A stretch of DNA of 64,000 nucleotides, from NCBI RefSeq assembly GCF_021431925.1, contig NZ_CP090371.1, forward strand, positions 930,001 through 994,000, given 5' to 3'. The notes beneath the pieces were generated by a model. That model had not been told where the DNA came from. It made no database searches and saw only the letters and a list, made by a program, of their open reading frames with translations. Below, one piece after another: positions 46,341-55,525 of the stretch; positions within the stretch are counted from its first letter, which is position 1, and every line of letters starts with the position of its first letter. The translations under genes were made by a program, and so were the position numbers. Origin of the DNA: Halobaculum sp. CBA1158 (GTDB taxonomy: Archaea > Halobacteriota > Halobacteria > Halobacteriales > Haloferacaceae).

Positions 46341-46868
46341 GTGACTGTGCCGACTGATCCCGCGGTCCGCCCCGTCTGCGCCGGCGACCTCCGCGGGGTG
46401 CAGGAGACGCTCGCGCGGTCCTGGCGGCGCGGCTACGACGACGTCCTCGACGGCGACGCGCTGGTCGAGGCGACGACGGATCCGACGGAGTTCTACCCCG
46501 AGGAGCGGTTCGAGCGCAAGCGCGCGGACGGGGAGTTGCTGTTCCTCGTGGCTGTCGTCGACGACGGCATCGCCGGGGTCTGCAACGTCGCGTGGGGGGA
46601 GTCGAACACGCACGCGTTCGTCCCCGATGACGCCGCACAGCACCGCGCGGTCTACGTCGCCCCCGACTACTGGGGCGAGGGGGTCGGGAAGGCGCTCGTC
46701 CGGCGGGGGAGCGACGCACTCGAGGACGGGACGCCGGAGTACGTCGAGTGCCTGGCCGCGAACGAACGCGGGCGTCGGTTCTACGAGTCGCTCGGGTTCG
46801 AGCGCTACGACGGAGGTACCGTCGACCTGTTCGACGGGACGCACCCGACAGACCGGTTCTCGCGGTAG
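46341..46868 (+). CDS. GNAT family N-acetyltransferase
   Basis: 175 residues from a GTG start. The acetyl-CoA binding region is in AVYVAPDYWGEGVGKALVRRGSDAL (motif A, Q/RxxGxG/A form WGEGVG, about 98-122), followed by LAANERGRRFYESLGFERYD (motif B), ending in DPFGGTH-like LFDGTHPTDRFSR. It transfers an acetyl group to an unknown amine. The start is uncertain: the same frame is open back through the ribB remnant, and a second GTG is at 46347. Convergent with nhaC. Confidence 0.78.
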   Translation: MTVPTDPAVRPVCAGDLRGVQETLARSWRRGYDDVLDGDALVEATTDPTEFYPEERFERKRADGELLFLVAVVDDGIAGVCNVAWGESNTHAFVPDDAAQHRAVYVAPDYWGEGVGKALVRRGSDALEDGTPEYVECLAANERGRRFYESLGFERYDGGTVDLFDGTHPTDRFSR

Positions 46869-46905
46869 CGACGGGGTCGGCCCGAGGACCTCGCCGCGGT
46901 CCTCT

Positions 46906-46926
46906 CGAGGCCGCTTCGCGGCCTCG
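46906..46926. terminator. Convergent-gene hairpin between the acetyltransferase and nhaC
   Basis: CGAGGCCGC-TTC-GCGGCCTCG, nine perfect base pairs with a 3-base loop, ending two bases before the nhaC stop. Placed to serve both convergent transcripts; no T run, so termination is only suggested. Confidence 0.4.
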
Positions 46927-46928
46927 CT

Positions 46929-48368
46929 CTAATCGTCCGCGGGGGCGACACCACCCGGCGTCTCGGTCGGCGTCGTCGCCCGCCCGGCCAGCGCCATCCC
47001 GACGAGCGCCAGCACGGACAGCGGCCCGAAGAAGTAGTACGGGACGAACGCCCACGACGACTCGAAGCCGAGCGCGGCCGCCATGAAGACCGCGCCGGCG
47101 TGCCACGGGAACAGCGGTCCCGTCGGAGTGCCGGCGGCCTCGACGGCCCGCGAGAGGTCCCGCGAGTCGAGCCCGTAGTCGTCGTACAGCTCTCGAAGGC
47201 TCACGCCGGGTACGACGATGCTCATGTACTGCTGGGCGGTGAACGCGTTCGTGAGCAGCGCGGAGGCACCGGTACCGATGACGAGGGAGTTCCGGGACCA
47301 CACCGCGTCGGCGAGGCGGTCGGTCACCACCGCGAGCACGTCGGTGCCCTCGAGCAGGCCGCCGAGCGCCAGCGCCGCGACGACGACGGCGATGGTCCAT
47401 CCCGAGCCCGCGAGGCCGCCGGTCGACAGCAGGCCATTGACCAGTTCGCTCCCCGTCTCGGGGGCGGTACCGTTCAGGAAGGCGTCCCAGGCCGCGGTGA
47501 ACGAGCGACCCTGCGCGAGCACGGTCGTCCCCGCGCCCGCGAACACGCCCGCCACCAGCGACGGGAGCGCCGGGTACCCACGGGTCGCGAGCCCGAACGT
47601 GACGAGCAGGGGAAGGAACACCAGCGGGCCGAGCGCGTACGTCGACGCGAGCGGTTCGGTGATGGCGGCGGTGTCGCCGCCGGAACCGCTCACCGCGTAC
47701 GCGCCGAGGACGGCGTAGCCGACGACCGAAACGCCGAGCGCGACGGCGGTGCCGAGGCGCATGGCGGTGATGTGGTCGTACAGGTCGGTGTTCGTGACGG
47801 CGGCCGCGAGGTTGGTGGTGTCCGACAGCGGGCTCTGCTTGTCCCCGGCGTACGCCCCCGAGACGATCGCGCCGGCGGTCATCGGCGCTGACACGCCAAG
47901 CCCCGAGCCGATACCGATGAACGCGACGCCGAGCGTCCCGACGGTGGTCCACGACGAGCCGATCGCGAAGGCGACGACGGCGGCGAGCACGGCCGTCACC
48001 GGGAGGAACACCTGCGGTGACAGCAGCCCCAGGCCGTAGTACATCAGCCCCGGGATCGTGCCGGCGCTGGTCCACGTCGCGATCAGCCCGTAGATGACGA
48101 ACAGGATTAGTATCGCCTGCATCCCCATCCGCAGGCCGCCCTCGGCGGCGTCGTACACGCCGTCCCAGTCGTAGCCGAGCCGGTAGCGCGCGAACAGCCC
48201 GGCGAACGCGATGCTCCACAGCAGCGGTCCGTGCGGGGCCAGTCCGAGCAGCCCCGAGCCGACGGCCAACGAGGCGACGACGACCGCCAGCGGCACGACC
48301 GCTTCGCCGAGCGTCGGCCGCCGCGCGTCGCCGCGCTCCCCGTCGGTGCGTGGCGTCTGTGTCTCCAT
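46929..48368 (-). CDS. nhaC: Na+/H+ antiporter, NhaC family
   Basis: 479 residues, about eleven helices. NhaC pattern: AIGSSWTTVGTLGVAFIGIG, GAIVSGAYAGDKQSPLSDTTNLAAA (about 175-199) and the C-terminal TNAFTAQQYMSIVVPG. It exports sodium in exchange for protons in the membrane, relevant to a high-salt cell. The ATG at 48368 is chosen because an AT-rich TTTAATTA element lies about 28-35 bases upstream on this strand; a TTG start at 48389 would add seven residues. Divergent from ilvE. Confidence 0.87.
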   Translation of the reverse strand: METQTPRTDGERGDARRPTLGEAVVPLAVVVASLAVGSGLLGLAPHGPLLWSIAFAGLFARYRLGYDWDGVYDAAEGGLRMGMQAILILFVIYGLIATWTSAGTIPGLMYYGLGLLSPQVFLPVTAVLAAVVAFAIGSSWTTVGTLGVAFIGIGSGLGVSAPMTAGAIVSGAYAGDKQSPLSDTTNLAAAVTNTDLYDHITAMRLGTAVALGVSVVGYAVLGAYAVSGSGGDTAAITEPLASTYALGPLVFLPLLVTFGLATRGYPALPSLVAGVFAGAGTTVLAQGRSFTAAWDAFLNGTAPETGSELVNGLLSTGGLAGSGWTIAVVVAALALGGLLEGTDVLAVVTDRLADAVWSRNSLVIGTGASALLTNAFTAQQYMSIVVPGVSLRELYDDYGLDSRDLSRAVEAAGTPTGPLFPWHAGAVFMAAALGFESSWAFVPYYFFGPLSVLALVGMALAGRATTPTETPGGVAPADD

Positions 48369-48537
48369 CACCGACAAATAATTCTTCAAAGTAATTAAAC
48401 AGCACGTTTTTATTATTCATGGTTGTGCATGGGGGGTCGTCGCCCGCCGATCCCGGGGGCACGGGCTCCGCGAACGCGGCGGGAGCGGAGCGAACGAGAA
48501 ACTGGGTCCGGAGCCAGTCGCCCCGTCGTTTCTGTGG

Positions 48538-48546
48538 TATTTATTG
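48538..48546 (+). promoter_or_regulatory. TATA box of ilvE
   Basis: TATTTATTG lies about 25-32 bases before the ATG at 48570, pointing to a leaderless transcript and supporting that start over an upstream Arg-rich extension. The whole nhaC-ilvE gap (48369-48569) also contains an AT-rich stretch near 48380-48420 and no gene. Confidence 0.6.
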
Positions 48547-48569
48547 TCCGGCAAATCCTGCGACCGCGT

Positions 48570-49502
48570 ATGGCTGGCTTCGCGGAGATGGACGTCGACA
48601 CTATCTGGCAGAACGGCGAGTACGTCGACTGGGAGGACGCGACGACCCACGTCCTCACACACGGACTGCACTACGGCACGGGCGTCTTCGAGGGCGTGCG
48701 CGCGTACGACACCGAGGAGGGGACGGCCGTGTTCCGCTGGGAGGAGCACCTCGACCGCTTCTTCGAGTCGACCAAGCCGTACGACATGGAGATCCCGTAC
48801 TCCCGGGAGGAGCTGACGGAGGCGACGATGGAGGTCATCCGCCGCAACGACCTCGAGTCGGCGTACGTCCGCCCCATCGCCTACTACGGCTACCATCAAC
48901 TCGGCGTCTCGCCGGGCGACTGTCCCACCGACGTGGCGATCGCGGCGTGGCCGTGGGGCACGTATCTCGGCGAGGACGCCCTGGAGAACGGCATCAAGGC
49001 GATGGTCTCCTCTTGGCGCAAGCACGCTTCGAGCCAGATCCCGACGAACGCCAAGACGACGGGGCTGTACGTCAACTCCCTGCTCGCGGGCGAGGAGGCC
49101 CGCCGTAACGGCTACGAGGAGGCCATCGTCCTCAACAAGGAGGGCAACGTCGCCGAGGGCCCCGGCGAGAACATCTTCCTCGTGCGCGACGGCGAGATCC
49201 ACACCCCCGGGCTGAGCGAATCGATCCTCGACGGCATCACCCGCAACACGGTGATCGAACTGGCCCGCGAGCGCGGCTACACCGTCCACGACAACGTGAG
49301 CATCTCGCGGGGCGAACTCAACACCGCCGACGAGCTGTTCTTCACCGGCTCCGCGGCGGAGGTCACGCCGATCCGGCAGGTGGACAACGTCGAGATCGGC
49401 ACCGGATCGCGCGGGCCGGTCACCGAGGAGTTGCAGACCGCGTTCTTCGACCTCGTGGAGCGTCGCACCGACGACCACGAGGAGTGGTTCACGTACGTCT
49501 AG
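48570..49502 (+). CDS. ilvE: Branched-chain amino acid aminotransferase
   Basis: 310 residues. Class IV aminotransferase: DATTHVLTHGLHYGTGVFEGVRAY (about 23-46), the PLP-binding lysine in TNAKTTGLYVNSLLA (about 160), and EAIVLNKEGNVAEGPGENIFLV with FFTGSAAEVTPI near the end. It moves the amino group between glutamate and Leu/Ile/Val keto acids in the cytosol. The ATG at 48570 is set by the TATA box; Met at 48588 is the next possibility. Single gene. Confidence 0.92.
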   Translation: MAGFAEMDVDTIWQNGEYVDWEDATTHVLTHGLHYGTGVFEGVRAYDTEEGTAVFRWEEHLDRFFESTKPYDMEIPYSREELTEATMEVIRRNDLESAYVRPIAYYGYHQLGVSPGDCPTDVAIAAWPWGTYLGEDALENGIKAMVSSWRKHASSQIPTNAKTTGLYVNSLLAGEEARRNGYEEAIVLNKEGNVAEGPGENIFLVRDGEIHTPGLSESILDGITRNTVIELARERGYTVHDNVSISRGELNTADELFFTGSAAEVTPIRQVDNVEIGTGSRGPVTEELQTAFFDLVERRTDDHEEWFTYV

Positions 49503-49570
49503 GCCGACGGGTCAGTCCGTTCCGGTCGTTCGTCGTCGCCCGAACGGGCGGCCCCGAACCGGACGGACTC

Positions 49571-50638
49571 TTACCGGTCCAACTCCTCGTCCACGCACTC
49601 GCGGATCGGACCGACGAGTTCGTCGGCGACGGAGTACGGATCCGTCTCGCGCGCGACCACGCGGTCGGCGAGGGCGTCGATGCCGCCGGCGTCGGCGATC
49701 ATACGCTCCAGCTGGGCGGCCGTATCGCCGCGGACGAGCTGTCGGATCTCCTCGGCGTACCGCGTGCGCGCCTTGTCGTCGATCCGTCCCGTCTCCTGGA
49801 GCCACGCCGCGTGCGCGTCGAGGGTGTCGATCAGCTCGTCGACCCCCTCACCGCTGGTGGCGACCGTCTCGATCACCTCCGGGTCCCACGCGTCCTCTTC
49901 GGGGTCGTCGAGGGCGACCTCGCGCATCTCCTCGTCGTCGACGGGACCGTGGTGTCCCGTGTTCAGCCCCGCAGCGGGGTTCTCGCGCATGTGGATCATC
50001 TCCTCCAGCTCGGCGACGGTCCGTTCCGCGCCGTCCATGTCGGCCTTGTTGACGACGAACACGTCGCCGATCTCGAGGATGCCGGCCTTCAGCATCTGCA
50101 CGTCGTCGCCGGAGCCGGGCTGGACGAGCACGCAGACGGTGTCGGCCGTGCGGACGATGTCCACCTCGTTCTGTCCGGCCCCGACCGTCTCGATGATCAC
50201 CGTGTCCTTGCCGAAGGCGTCGAGCGCCTTCACGGCGTCCGAGGTCGCCGTCGACAGTCCGCCGAGGGTCCCTCTCGCGCTCATCGATCGGAAGAACACG
50301 TCCATGTCGCCGACGTTCGAGGCCATCCGGATCCGGTCGCCCAGCACCGCCCCGCCGGTGTACGGCGAGGAGGGGTCGACCCCGATGACCCCGACGGTGT
50401 CGCCGCGGTCCCGGTACGTCCTCGCCAGTTTGTCCACCAGCGTCGACTTGCCCGCGCCCGGGCTGCCAGTCACGCCGATCACGTCGGCCTCGCCGGTGTG
50501 GGCGTGGAGCTGCGAGACGATGTCGCGGTACCCCGGCGAGCGGTTCTCGATCTTGGAGATGACGCGGGCCAGCGCCCGGTGTTTGCCGTTCAACAGCTCC
50601 TCGACGAGCTTCGACCGACTCGACTCTGCGGCCGTCAT
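49571..50638 (-). CDS. meaB: Methylmalonyl-CoA mutase-associated GTPase MeaB
   Basis: 355 residues. G domain motifs: GSPGAGKST (Walker A, about 57-65), DPSSPYTGGAVLGDRIRM (switch region), ETVGAGQNEVD and NKAD (about 198-201). MeaB protects and loads methylmalonyl-CoA mutase with intact adenosylcobalamin. It follows the small mutase subunit gene in one operon; the ATG shares one base with that gene's stop (TGATG), while a GTG one codon earlier gives a 4-base overlap. Convergent with ilvE. Confidence 0.92.
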   Translation of the reverse strand: MTAAESSRSKLVEELLNGKHRALARVISKIENRSPGYRDIVSQLHAHTGEADVIGVTGSPGAGKSTLVDKLARTYRDRGDTVGVIGVDPSSPYTGGAVLGDRIRMASNVGDMDVFFRSMSARGTLGGLSTATSDAVKALDAFGKDTVIIETVGAGQNEVDIVRTADTVCVLVQPGSGDDVQMLKAGILEIGDVFVVNKADMDGAERTVAELEEMIHMRENPAAGLNTGHHGPVDDEEMREVALDDPEEDAWDPEVIETVATSGEGVDELIDTLDAHAAWLQETGRIDDKARTRYAEEIRQLVRGDTAAQLERMIADAGGIDALADRVVARETDPYSVADELVGPIRECVDEELDR

Positions 50639-51063
50639 CACTCGCGCTCGGGCGCGTTCTCGCGGACGAACTCGATCGTCTCTTCCATCGGGGTCCCGGG
50701 GCCGAACACCGCGTCGACGCCCATCTCGACGAGCTCGTCGCGGTCGTCATCGGGAATGATCCCGCCCACGAGGATCAGCGTGTCGTCGAAGGCGTCGTAG
50801 CTCTCGAGTCCCTCGACTATCTTCGGGACGAGCGTGTTGTGCGCGCCCGAGAGGATGGAGATCCCGAGGACGTCCACGTCCTCTTGGACGGCAGCCTGTA
50901 CGATCTCGTCGGGGGCGCGGTGGAGGCCGGAGTAGATTACCTCGAAGCCGGCGTCACGGAACGCCCGCGAGATGACGTGTGCGCCGCGGTCGTGGCCGTC
51001 GAGCCCGACCTTGGCGATGAGACAGCGGATCGTCCGTTCCTCCTCACGCTCCTGTGTACTCAT
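50638..51063 (-). CDS. mcmA2: Methylmalonyl-CoA mutase, cobalamin-binding subunit
   Basis: 141 residues. The B12-binding motif DGHDRGAHV (DxHxxG, about residues 22-30, whose His coordinates cobalt) is followed by SGLHRAPDEIVQAAVQEDVDVLGISILSGAH and GGIIPDDDRDELVEMGVDAVFGPGT, typical of the separate small subunit in archaea. With the large subunit (not in the window) it interconverts methylmalonyl- and succinyl-CoA. Coupled to meaB. Confidence 0.92.
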   Translation of the reverse strand: MSTQEREEERTIRCLIAKVGLDGHDRGAHVISRAFRDAGFEVIYSGLHRAPDEIVQAAVQEDVDVLGISILSGAHNTLVPKIVEGLESYDAFDDTLILVGGIIPDDDRDELVEMGVDAVFGPGTPMEETIEFVRENAPERE

Positions 51064-51152
51064 GCACCACGCTTCGTCGCCGCCGGTGTTGACTTTAACG
51101 GACGCCTCTGAAGCGTTCCCCGCGCGGGTCGGTGCCGGGTGTGCGGTCTCGA

Positions 51153-52325
51153 CTACGGTAACTCGACGTCCACGGCGTACCACCCGAACGCGGCCACGTC
51201 CACCCCGGTCAAGGGAACGGGGACCATACCCACGATCAGGTCCTCGGGGCCGTCGTCGCTCTCGCGGGTGATGTCTCGGTGGGCGACCTCGTCCGGGCCG
51301 TCGGAGCCGAACACCTCGCGTTCGGTCGCCGTCGGGAACGCCTCCGACACCGGCCGCCCGACGCCGTCGGACCCGAACAGTCCCTCGTAGGCTGAGTTCA
51401 CCTCCGCGAGCACCGGGTCGCCGCCGTCACCGGACTCCACGTACACCGCCGGGGCTCTGATCCCCTCGAAGAAGTACTGAAGCCGGTCGCGTTCGACGCG
51501 GAGGTCGGACTCCCGCTGGAGGCGCGCGAGCGCCTCCGCCGCGTGGGAGGCGACGATCTCGACGAACTCGGCGTCGCGCTCGTCGAAGGCCCCTTCGTGG
51601 TCGCTCGTCACCTGGAGGACGCCGTGGTCGCCGACGGGAACGCTCACGACCGAGCGGGTCTCGATGTCGCGGGCGCGGTCGGGGTCGGCCCGGTAGTCGT
51701 CGACGATCTGCGTCTCCTCGGTCTGGTACGTTCGTCCGATGACTCCCTCGTCGGTGCCCAACGTCGCGTCGAAGTCCTCGGGGAAGGTGTGGCCGTACGG
51801 GTAGAACTCGTCGCCGTCGCGCATCGCGAGGACCACTTCTCCGTGTCCGAGGGCTTCCGTCACCGCATCGACGACGGTCTCGCTCACGCCCTCGACGGTC
51901 TCGCAGCCGGTCAGCTCGCGGGTGTACGTGTTGAGCGCCGAGAGCTTCGCGTTCGCCTCTGCGAGTCGGTCCCGCTCGCGCGAGCGCTCGATCCGGTCGA
52001 GCACCTGTCGGCCGAGCACGCTCGTCCCGCCGTCGCGGGCGACGACGGCGTCGACCGGGGCCGACGGCGCGGTGTCGCCGTACACGACGATCGGCATCGT
52101 CGGGTCCGTCTCCGCCAGCGCCGCTGCCTCGCAGCCTTCCCCCTCACAGCAGATCACGCAGTCGATCGTCGGGCCGAGTTCGCGCAGGAACTCGACGACT
52201 GTCTCCCCGCCGCGAACGATCGTCTCGCAGTCGATCTCCGCCTCCAATTCGTCCGCGATCCGGTCCCCGTCGGCCGACGCGTCCGGTGTGGCGAGAAGGA
52301 TACGCGGGCGTCGGACGTCCGGCAT
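51153..52325 (-). CDS. Pseudo-receiver/GAF/PAS sensor protein without output domain
   Basis: 390 residues. Residues about 5-100 have a receiver-like fold (RPRILLATPDASADGD, DCVICCEGEG) but the phospho-acceptor position has no Asp, so it cannot be phosphorylated in the usual way. A GAF domain follows (about 125-265, GHGEVVLAMRDGDEFYPYG, TRSVVSVPVGDHGVLQVTS), then a PAS-like segment (about 280-390, LQYFFEGIRAPAVYVES, EVNSAYEGLFGSDGVGRP). No kinase or HTH is attached, so it may modulate a partner. The ATG at 52325 is chosen; a GTG at 52334 is possible. Confidence 0.75.
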   Translation of the reverse strand: MPDVRRPRILLATPDASADGDRIADELEAEIDCETIVRGGETVVEFLRELGPTIDCVICCEGEGCEAAALAETDPTMPIVVYGDTAPSAPVDAVVARDGGTSVLGRQVLDRIERSRERDRLAEANAKLSALNTYTRELTGCETVEGVSETVVDAVTEALGHGEVVLAMRDGDEFYPYGHTFPEDFDATLGTDEGVIGRTYQTEETQIVDDYRADPDRARDIETRSVVSVPVGDHGVLQVTSDHEGAFDERDAEFVEIVASHAAEALARLQRESDLRVERDRLQYFFEGIRAPAVYVESGDGGDPVLAEVNSAYEGLFGSDGVGRPVSEAFPTATEREVFGSDGPDEVAHRDITRESDDGPEDLIVGMVPVPLTGVDVAAFGWYAVDVELP

Positions 52326-52427
52326 ACGATTCACCTCAACCGGTCTGACCTCTTAACTCATTCGTCGCCGGCGGTGATGGATCCTCACCACCGGCGGAAT
52401 CGGCATCCGAGCCGAACTCGCAGCCGG

Positions 52428-54338
52428 TTACGCGCCGTCGCCGACGTGTTCGTTCAGGAACTCCTCGATCGCTCGGTACGCCTCGATCCGGTTTTCCAAC
52501 TTCGAGAAGCCGTGCCCCTCGTCCTCGAAGATCAGCGACCGCGTGGGCACGTGCTCGCCGGCCTCCTCGACGATCTGTTCGGCCTCGCCGACCGGCACCC
52601 TGGGGTCGTTCGCGCCGTGCAACACGAACAGCGGCGCGTCGATCTCGTCGACGTGGTTGATCGGCGAGATCGACTCGAGGAACTCCCGGTCGTCCTCGAG
52701 GCTGCCGTACTCGGCCTCCCGCAGTTCGCGCCGCCAGTCGCCCGTGTTCTCGAGGAACGTGACGAAGCTCGCGATGCCGACGATGTCAACGCCGGCGGCC
52801 CAGAGGTCGGGGTACTCCGTCAGCGCCGACAGCACCATGAACCCCCCGTAGCTCCCGCCCATCGCGACGATCCGGTCGGGGTCGACGACCGGGTGGTCGT
52901 GGAGCCACTCCACGGCCGCCTCGACGTCTGCGACCGAGTCCATCCGCCGTTCGACGTCGTCGAGGTGGGAGTACGCCTTTCCGTACCCCGAGGACCCGCG
53001 GACGTTCGGCTCGAACACGGCGTAGCCGGCGTTGAGGAGGTACTGCTTGACCGCGTTGAAGGACGGGCGACGCTGGCTCTCGGGGCCGCCGTGGATGTCG
53101 ACGACGACGGGCGTGTCGCGCTCGCCGGCGTCGTCCGGCGTCGAGAAGAACGCCGGGATGTCCCGGCCGTCGAAGGTGGGATAGTGGACGAGTTCGGGCT
53201 CGACGAACGTCTCGGCGGGAATGCCTGCAGTCGCCGCGTACGTCCACCGCTGGACCTCGCCGGACTTCACGTCCGCCACGTAACAGTTCGTGTTCACCGT
53301 GCTCCCGGTGACGGTGATCGCCAGTCGGTCGGCGTCGGGACCGAACGAGAGCCCGCCGGCGACGCACCTCGGCAGGTCGGGCTCGGCGAACTCGTCGATC
53401 CGGTCGGGGGCCGTGAACTCGCCGACCGTGATCCGGGTGTACCCTTCGACGTTTCGGGAGTAGGCGACCCGGTTGGTGTCCTCGTCGACGACCACCCCGT
53501 CGACGTTCCAGTCGCCGCCGTCGGCGACGACGGTGAGATCGCCCAGCGTCTCGCCCGCGCCGTCGCCTGCGCGGTCGCCGGTGGCGTCGTCCGCGCCGCC
53601 ACCGTCGCCGGCGACACCGCCGTCAGCGCCTGCTTCGTCCCCGAGGGCGATCCGCTCCAGGCGGAGCGTGTCGGAGGCGTGGTCGGTGCAGACGTACACG
53701 GCGTCGCCCGCCGGCCCCCACTCGGGGCTGGAGAAGCGGGCCTCCGCGGAGTGGGGCGTGAGGGTGGTCAGCTCCCCCGAGTCGACGTCGAGCACGTGGA
53801 GGTCGTGGTCGAAGCTCGCGTGCGCCTCGTGGACGAGCAGACGGGAGTCGTCGGGCGACCAGCCCGCCACCGAGAGCCAGCCGTCGCCCTCGTACACCAG
53901 TTCCGCCTCCTCGCCGGTCTCCTCGCGACCCTGGACGTACACGTCGAAGACGGCCTCGTCGCGGCGGTTCGAGGCGAACGCGAACCGCTCGCCGTCGTGT
54001 GACCAGCCGCCCCAACGGTGTTTCGCCTCGGGCATCCCGGTCCACTCGGTGACGACGCCCGCGTCGGGATCCAGGCGGTACAGCTGTGCGCGCTCGTTGC
54101 CGCCCTCGTCCATGCCGAAGGCGAGTTCGCGACGCTCGGGCGACCAGTCGACGAAGGTGACGCGCTCCTCGTAGAAGGTGTGCTGCTCGGGCCACGCCCC
54201 CGGCTCCGTGAGGCTCCACACCTGCGGGGTCCCGGTGGTGTCCATCAGGAACGCGAGCGTGCCGTCGGGCGCGAACGCGCCACCGTGCGCCGAGCGAACG
54301 TTGAGGTACCGCTCGATGTCGTACGTCGGGTTGCTCAT
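52428..54338 (-). CDS. S9 family (prolyl oligopeptidase-type) serine peptidase
   Basis: 636 residues. An N-terminal beta-propeller (about 1-385) with repeated WSPD/WSHDGE blocks is followed by an alpha/beta hydrolase domain. Catalytic Ser is in AMGGSYGGFM (about 480), Asp in HGANDPRVP (about 565) and His in EDEGHGFSK (about 600); DIHGGPESQ is the oxyanion region. It cleaves short peptides, acyl-peptide hydrolase style, in the cytosol. An Asp/Gly/Ala-rich loop (about 230-260) is a haloarchaeal insert. Divergent from the glycosyltransferase. Confidence 0.88.
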   Translation of the reverse strand: MSNPTYDIERYLNVRSAHGGAFAPDGTLAFLMDTTGTPQVWSLTEPGAWPEQHTFYEERVTFVDWSPERRELAFGMDEGGNERAQLYRLDPDAGVVTEWTGMPEAKHRWGGWSHDGERFAFASNRRDEAVFDVYVQGREETGEEAELVYEGDGWLSVAGWSPDDSRLLVHEAHASFDHDLHVLDVDSGELTTLTPHSAEARFSSPEWGPAGDAVYVCTDHASDTLRLERIALGDEAGADGGVAGDGGGADDATGDRAGDGAGETLGDLTVVADGGDWNVDGVVVDEDTNRVAYSRNVEGYTRITVGEFTAPDRIDEFAEPDLPRCVAGGLSFGPDADRLAITVTGSTVNTNCYVADVKSGEVQRWTYAATAGIPAETFVEPELVHYPTFDGRDIPAFFSTPDDAGERDTPVVVDIHGGPESQRRPSFNAVKQYLLNAGYAVFEPNVRGSSGYGKAYSHLDDVERRMDSVADVEAAVEWLHDHPVVDPDRIVAMGGSYGGFMVLSALTEYPDLWAAGVDIVGIASFVTFLENTGDWRRELREAEYGSLEDDREFLESISPINHVDEIDAPLFVLHGANDPRVPVGEAEQIVEEAGEHVPTRSLIFEDEGHGFSKLENRIEAYRAIEEFLNEHVGDGA

Positions 54339-54457
54339 GACCGATTGGTCTCCGCGACGCGTCGAAAGCGTTCGGGTCGGCGAGGGTGTCGACGACGCTG
54401 TGAGTCGCCGCCGGCTATCGCCTCCCTTTTTGTTCCCGCCCGGGTAGCTCGGAGTAC

Positions 54458-55519
54458 ATGCGCGTCGCGGTCGTCTCGATGGACACGGTGGGAACGCGGG
54501 ACGCGCCCGCCACCCGCCGGACGCGACGCGTCGCCCGCGGACTCGCCGACCGCGGCCACAACGTCCATTGGCTGTGTGCGCGGTGGTGGGGCGGAGAGAT
54601 TCCACGGTTCGAGCACGAGGGGATCGAGTATCACGCCGTCACCGACGACCCCGGCCCGGGGCGGTTCCGCTCGAAGCTCCCGTTCCTCCTCCGACGCGTC
54701 GACCCCGACGTGATCCACGCTGTCTCGGTCCCGCCCGGCCACGCCACCACGGCGCGAACGACCGCGCGGGTGTTGCGCGTCCCCGTCGTCGTCGACTGGT
54801 GGGAGCGCGACCCCGAGCGCGGGTCCGGTCGGCAGTACCGTAAGGCGGCGACCGGAGCCGACCGCGTGACCGTCCCCTCGGAGACGGTGCGCACCGCCGT
54901 CCGCGAGCACGGCGCGAGCGACGTGAACGTCCGAGTGATCCCCGAGAGCATCGACTTCGATCTCGTCCGCGAATCAGGGGTCGACGACCGATTCGACGTG
55001 GTCTGGGCCCGCGACCTCGACGGCGACGCCAACGTCGGAGAGTTCCTCCTCGCGCTGGCGGAGCTTCGCGACCGCGACTGGAACGCCGCCGTCGTCGGCG
55101 ACGGCCCCGCCCGCGACGACGCCGAGCGGACGGCCGCAGACCTCCGGATCGACGACCGCGTCCACTTCCTCGGCGACCTCTCCGACGAGGAGCTGGTGCC
55201 GGTGTTGAAGGGCGCGCACGTGTTCGCTCAGACGGCGACCTACGAGCCGTTCGCGACTGAACTCCTGTGGGCGCTGGCCTGTGGCTGTGTCGGCATCGTG
55301 GAGTACCAGGCGGGGTCGTCGGCCCACGAGGTCGTCGAGGGCCTCGACCGCGGCCGGCTGGTGACGAACCCCCAGGAGTTGGCCGACGAAATCGTCGCCT
55401 GCGGCGGCCTGTCTGAGTGGGAGATCAACGAGGGGTTCGCGGGGTTCGACCACGCCGAGGTGCTCGAGGAGTGGGTCGAGTGTTACGAGGCCGTCGTCGA
55501 CGACTACGGCTGGCTCTGA
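54458..55519 (+). CDS. GT4-type glycosyltransferase
   Basis: 353 residues, GT-B fold. N-terminal half: MRVAVVSMDTVGTRDAPATRR, RRVARGLADRGHNVHWLCA. C-terminal half: the donor site region VHFLGDLSDEELVPVLKGAHVFAQTATYEPFATELLWALACGCVGIVEYQAGSSAHEVV (about 228-285) with the ExFxxxxLEAxAxG-like pattern. Donor and acceptor unknown; a role in surface glycan or lipid glycosylation is possible. Six bases after its stop the multi-hairpin element copy 2 begins. Divergent from the S9 peptidase. Confidence 0.83.
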   Translation: MRVAVVSMDTVGTRDAPATRRTRRVARGLADRGHNVHWLCARWWGGEIPRFEHEGIEYHAVTDDPGPGRFRSKLPFLLRRVDPDVIHAVSVPPGHATTARTTARVLRVPVVVDWWERDPERGSGRQYRKAATGADRVTVPSETVRTAVREHGASDVNVRVIPESIDFDLVRESGVDDRFDVVWARDLDGDANVGEFLLALAELRDRDWNAAVVGDGPARDDAERTAADLRIDDRVHFLGDLSDEELVPVLKGAHVFAQTATYEPFATELLWALACGCVGIVEYQAGSSAHEVVEGLDRGRLVTNPQELADEIVACGGLSEWEINEGFAGFDHAEVLEEWVECYEAVVDDYGWL

Positions 55520-55525
55520 ACCTCC

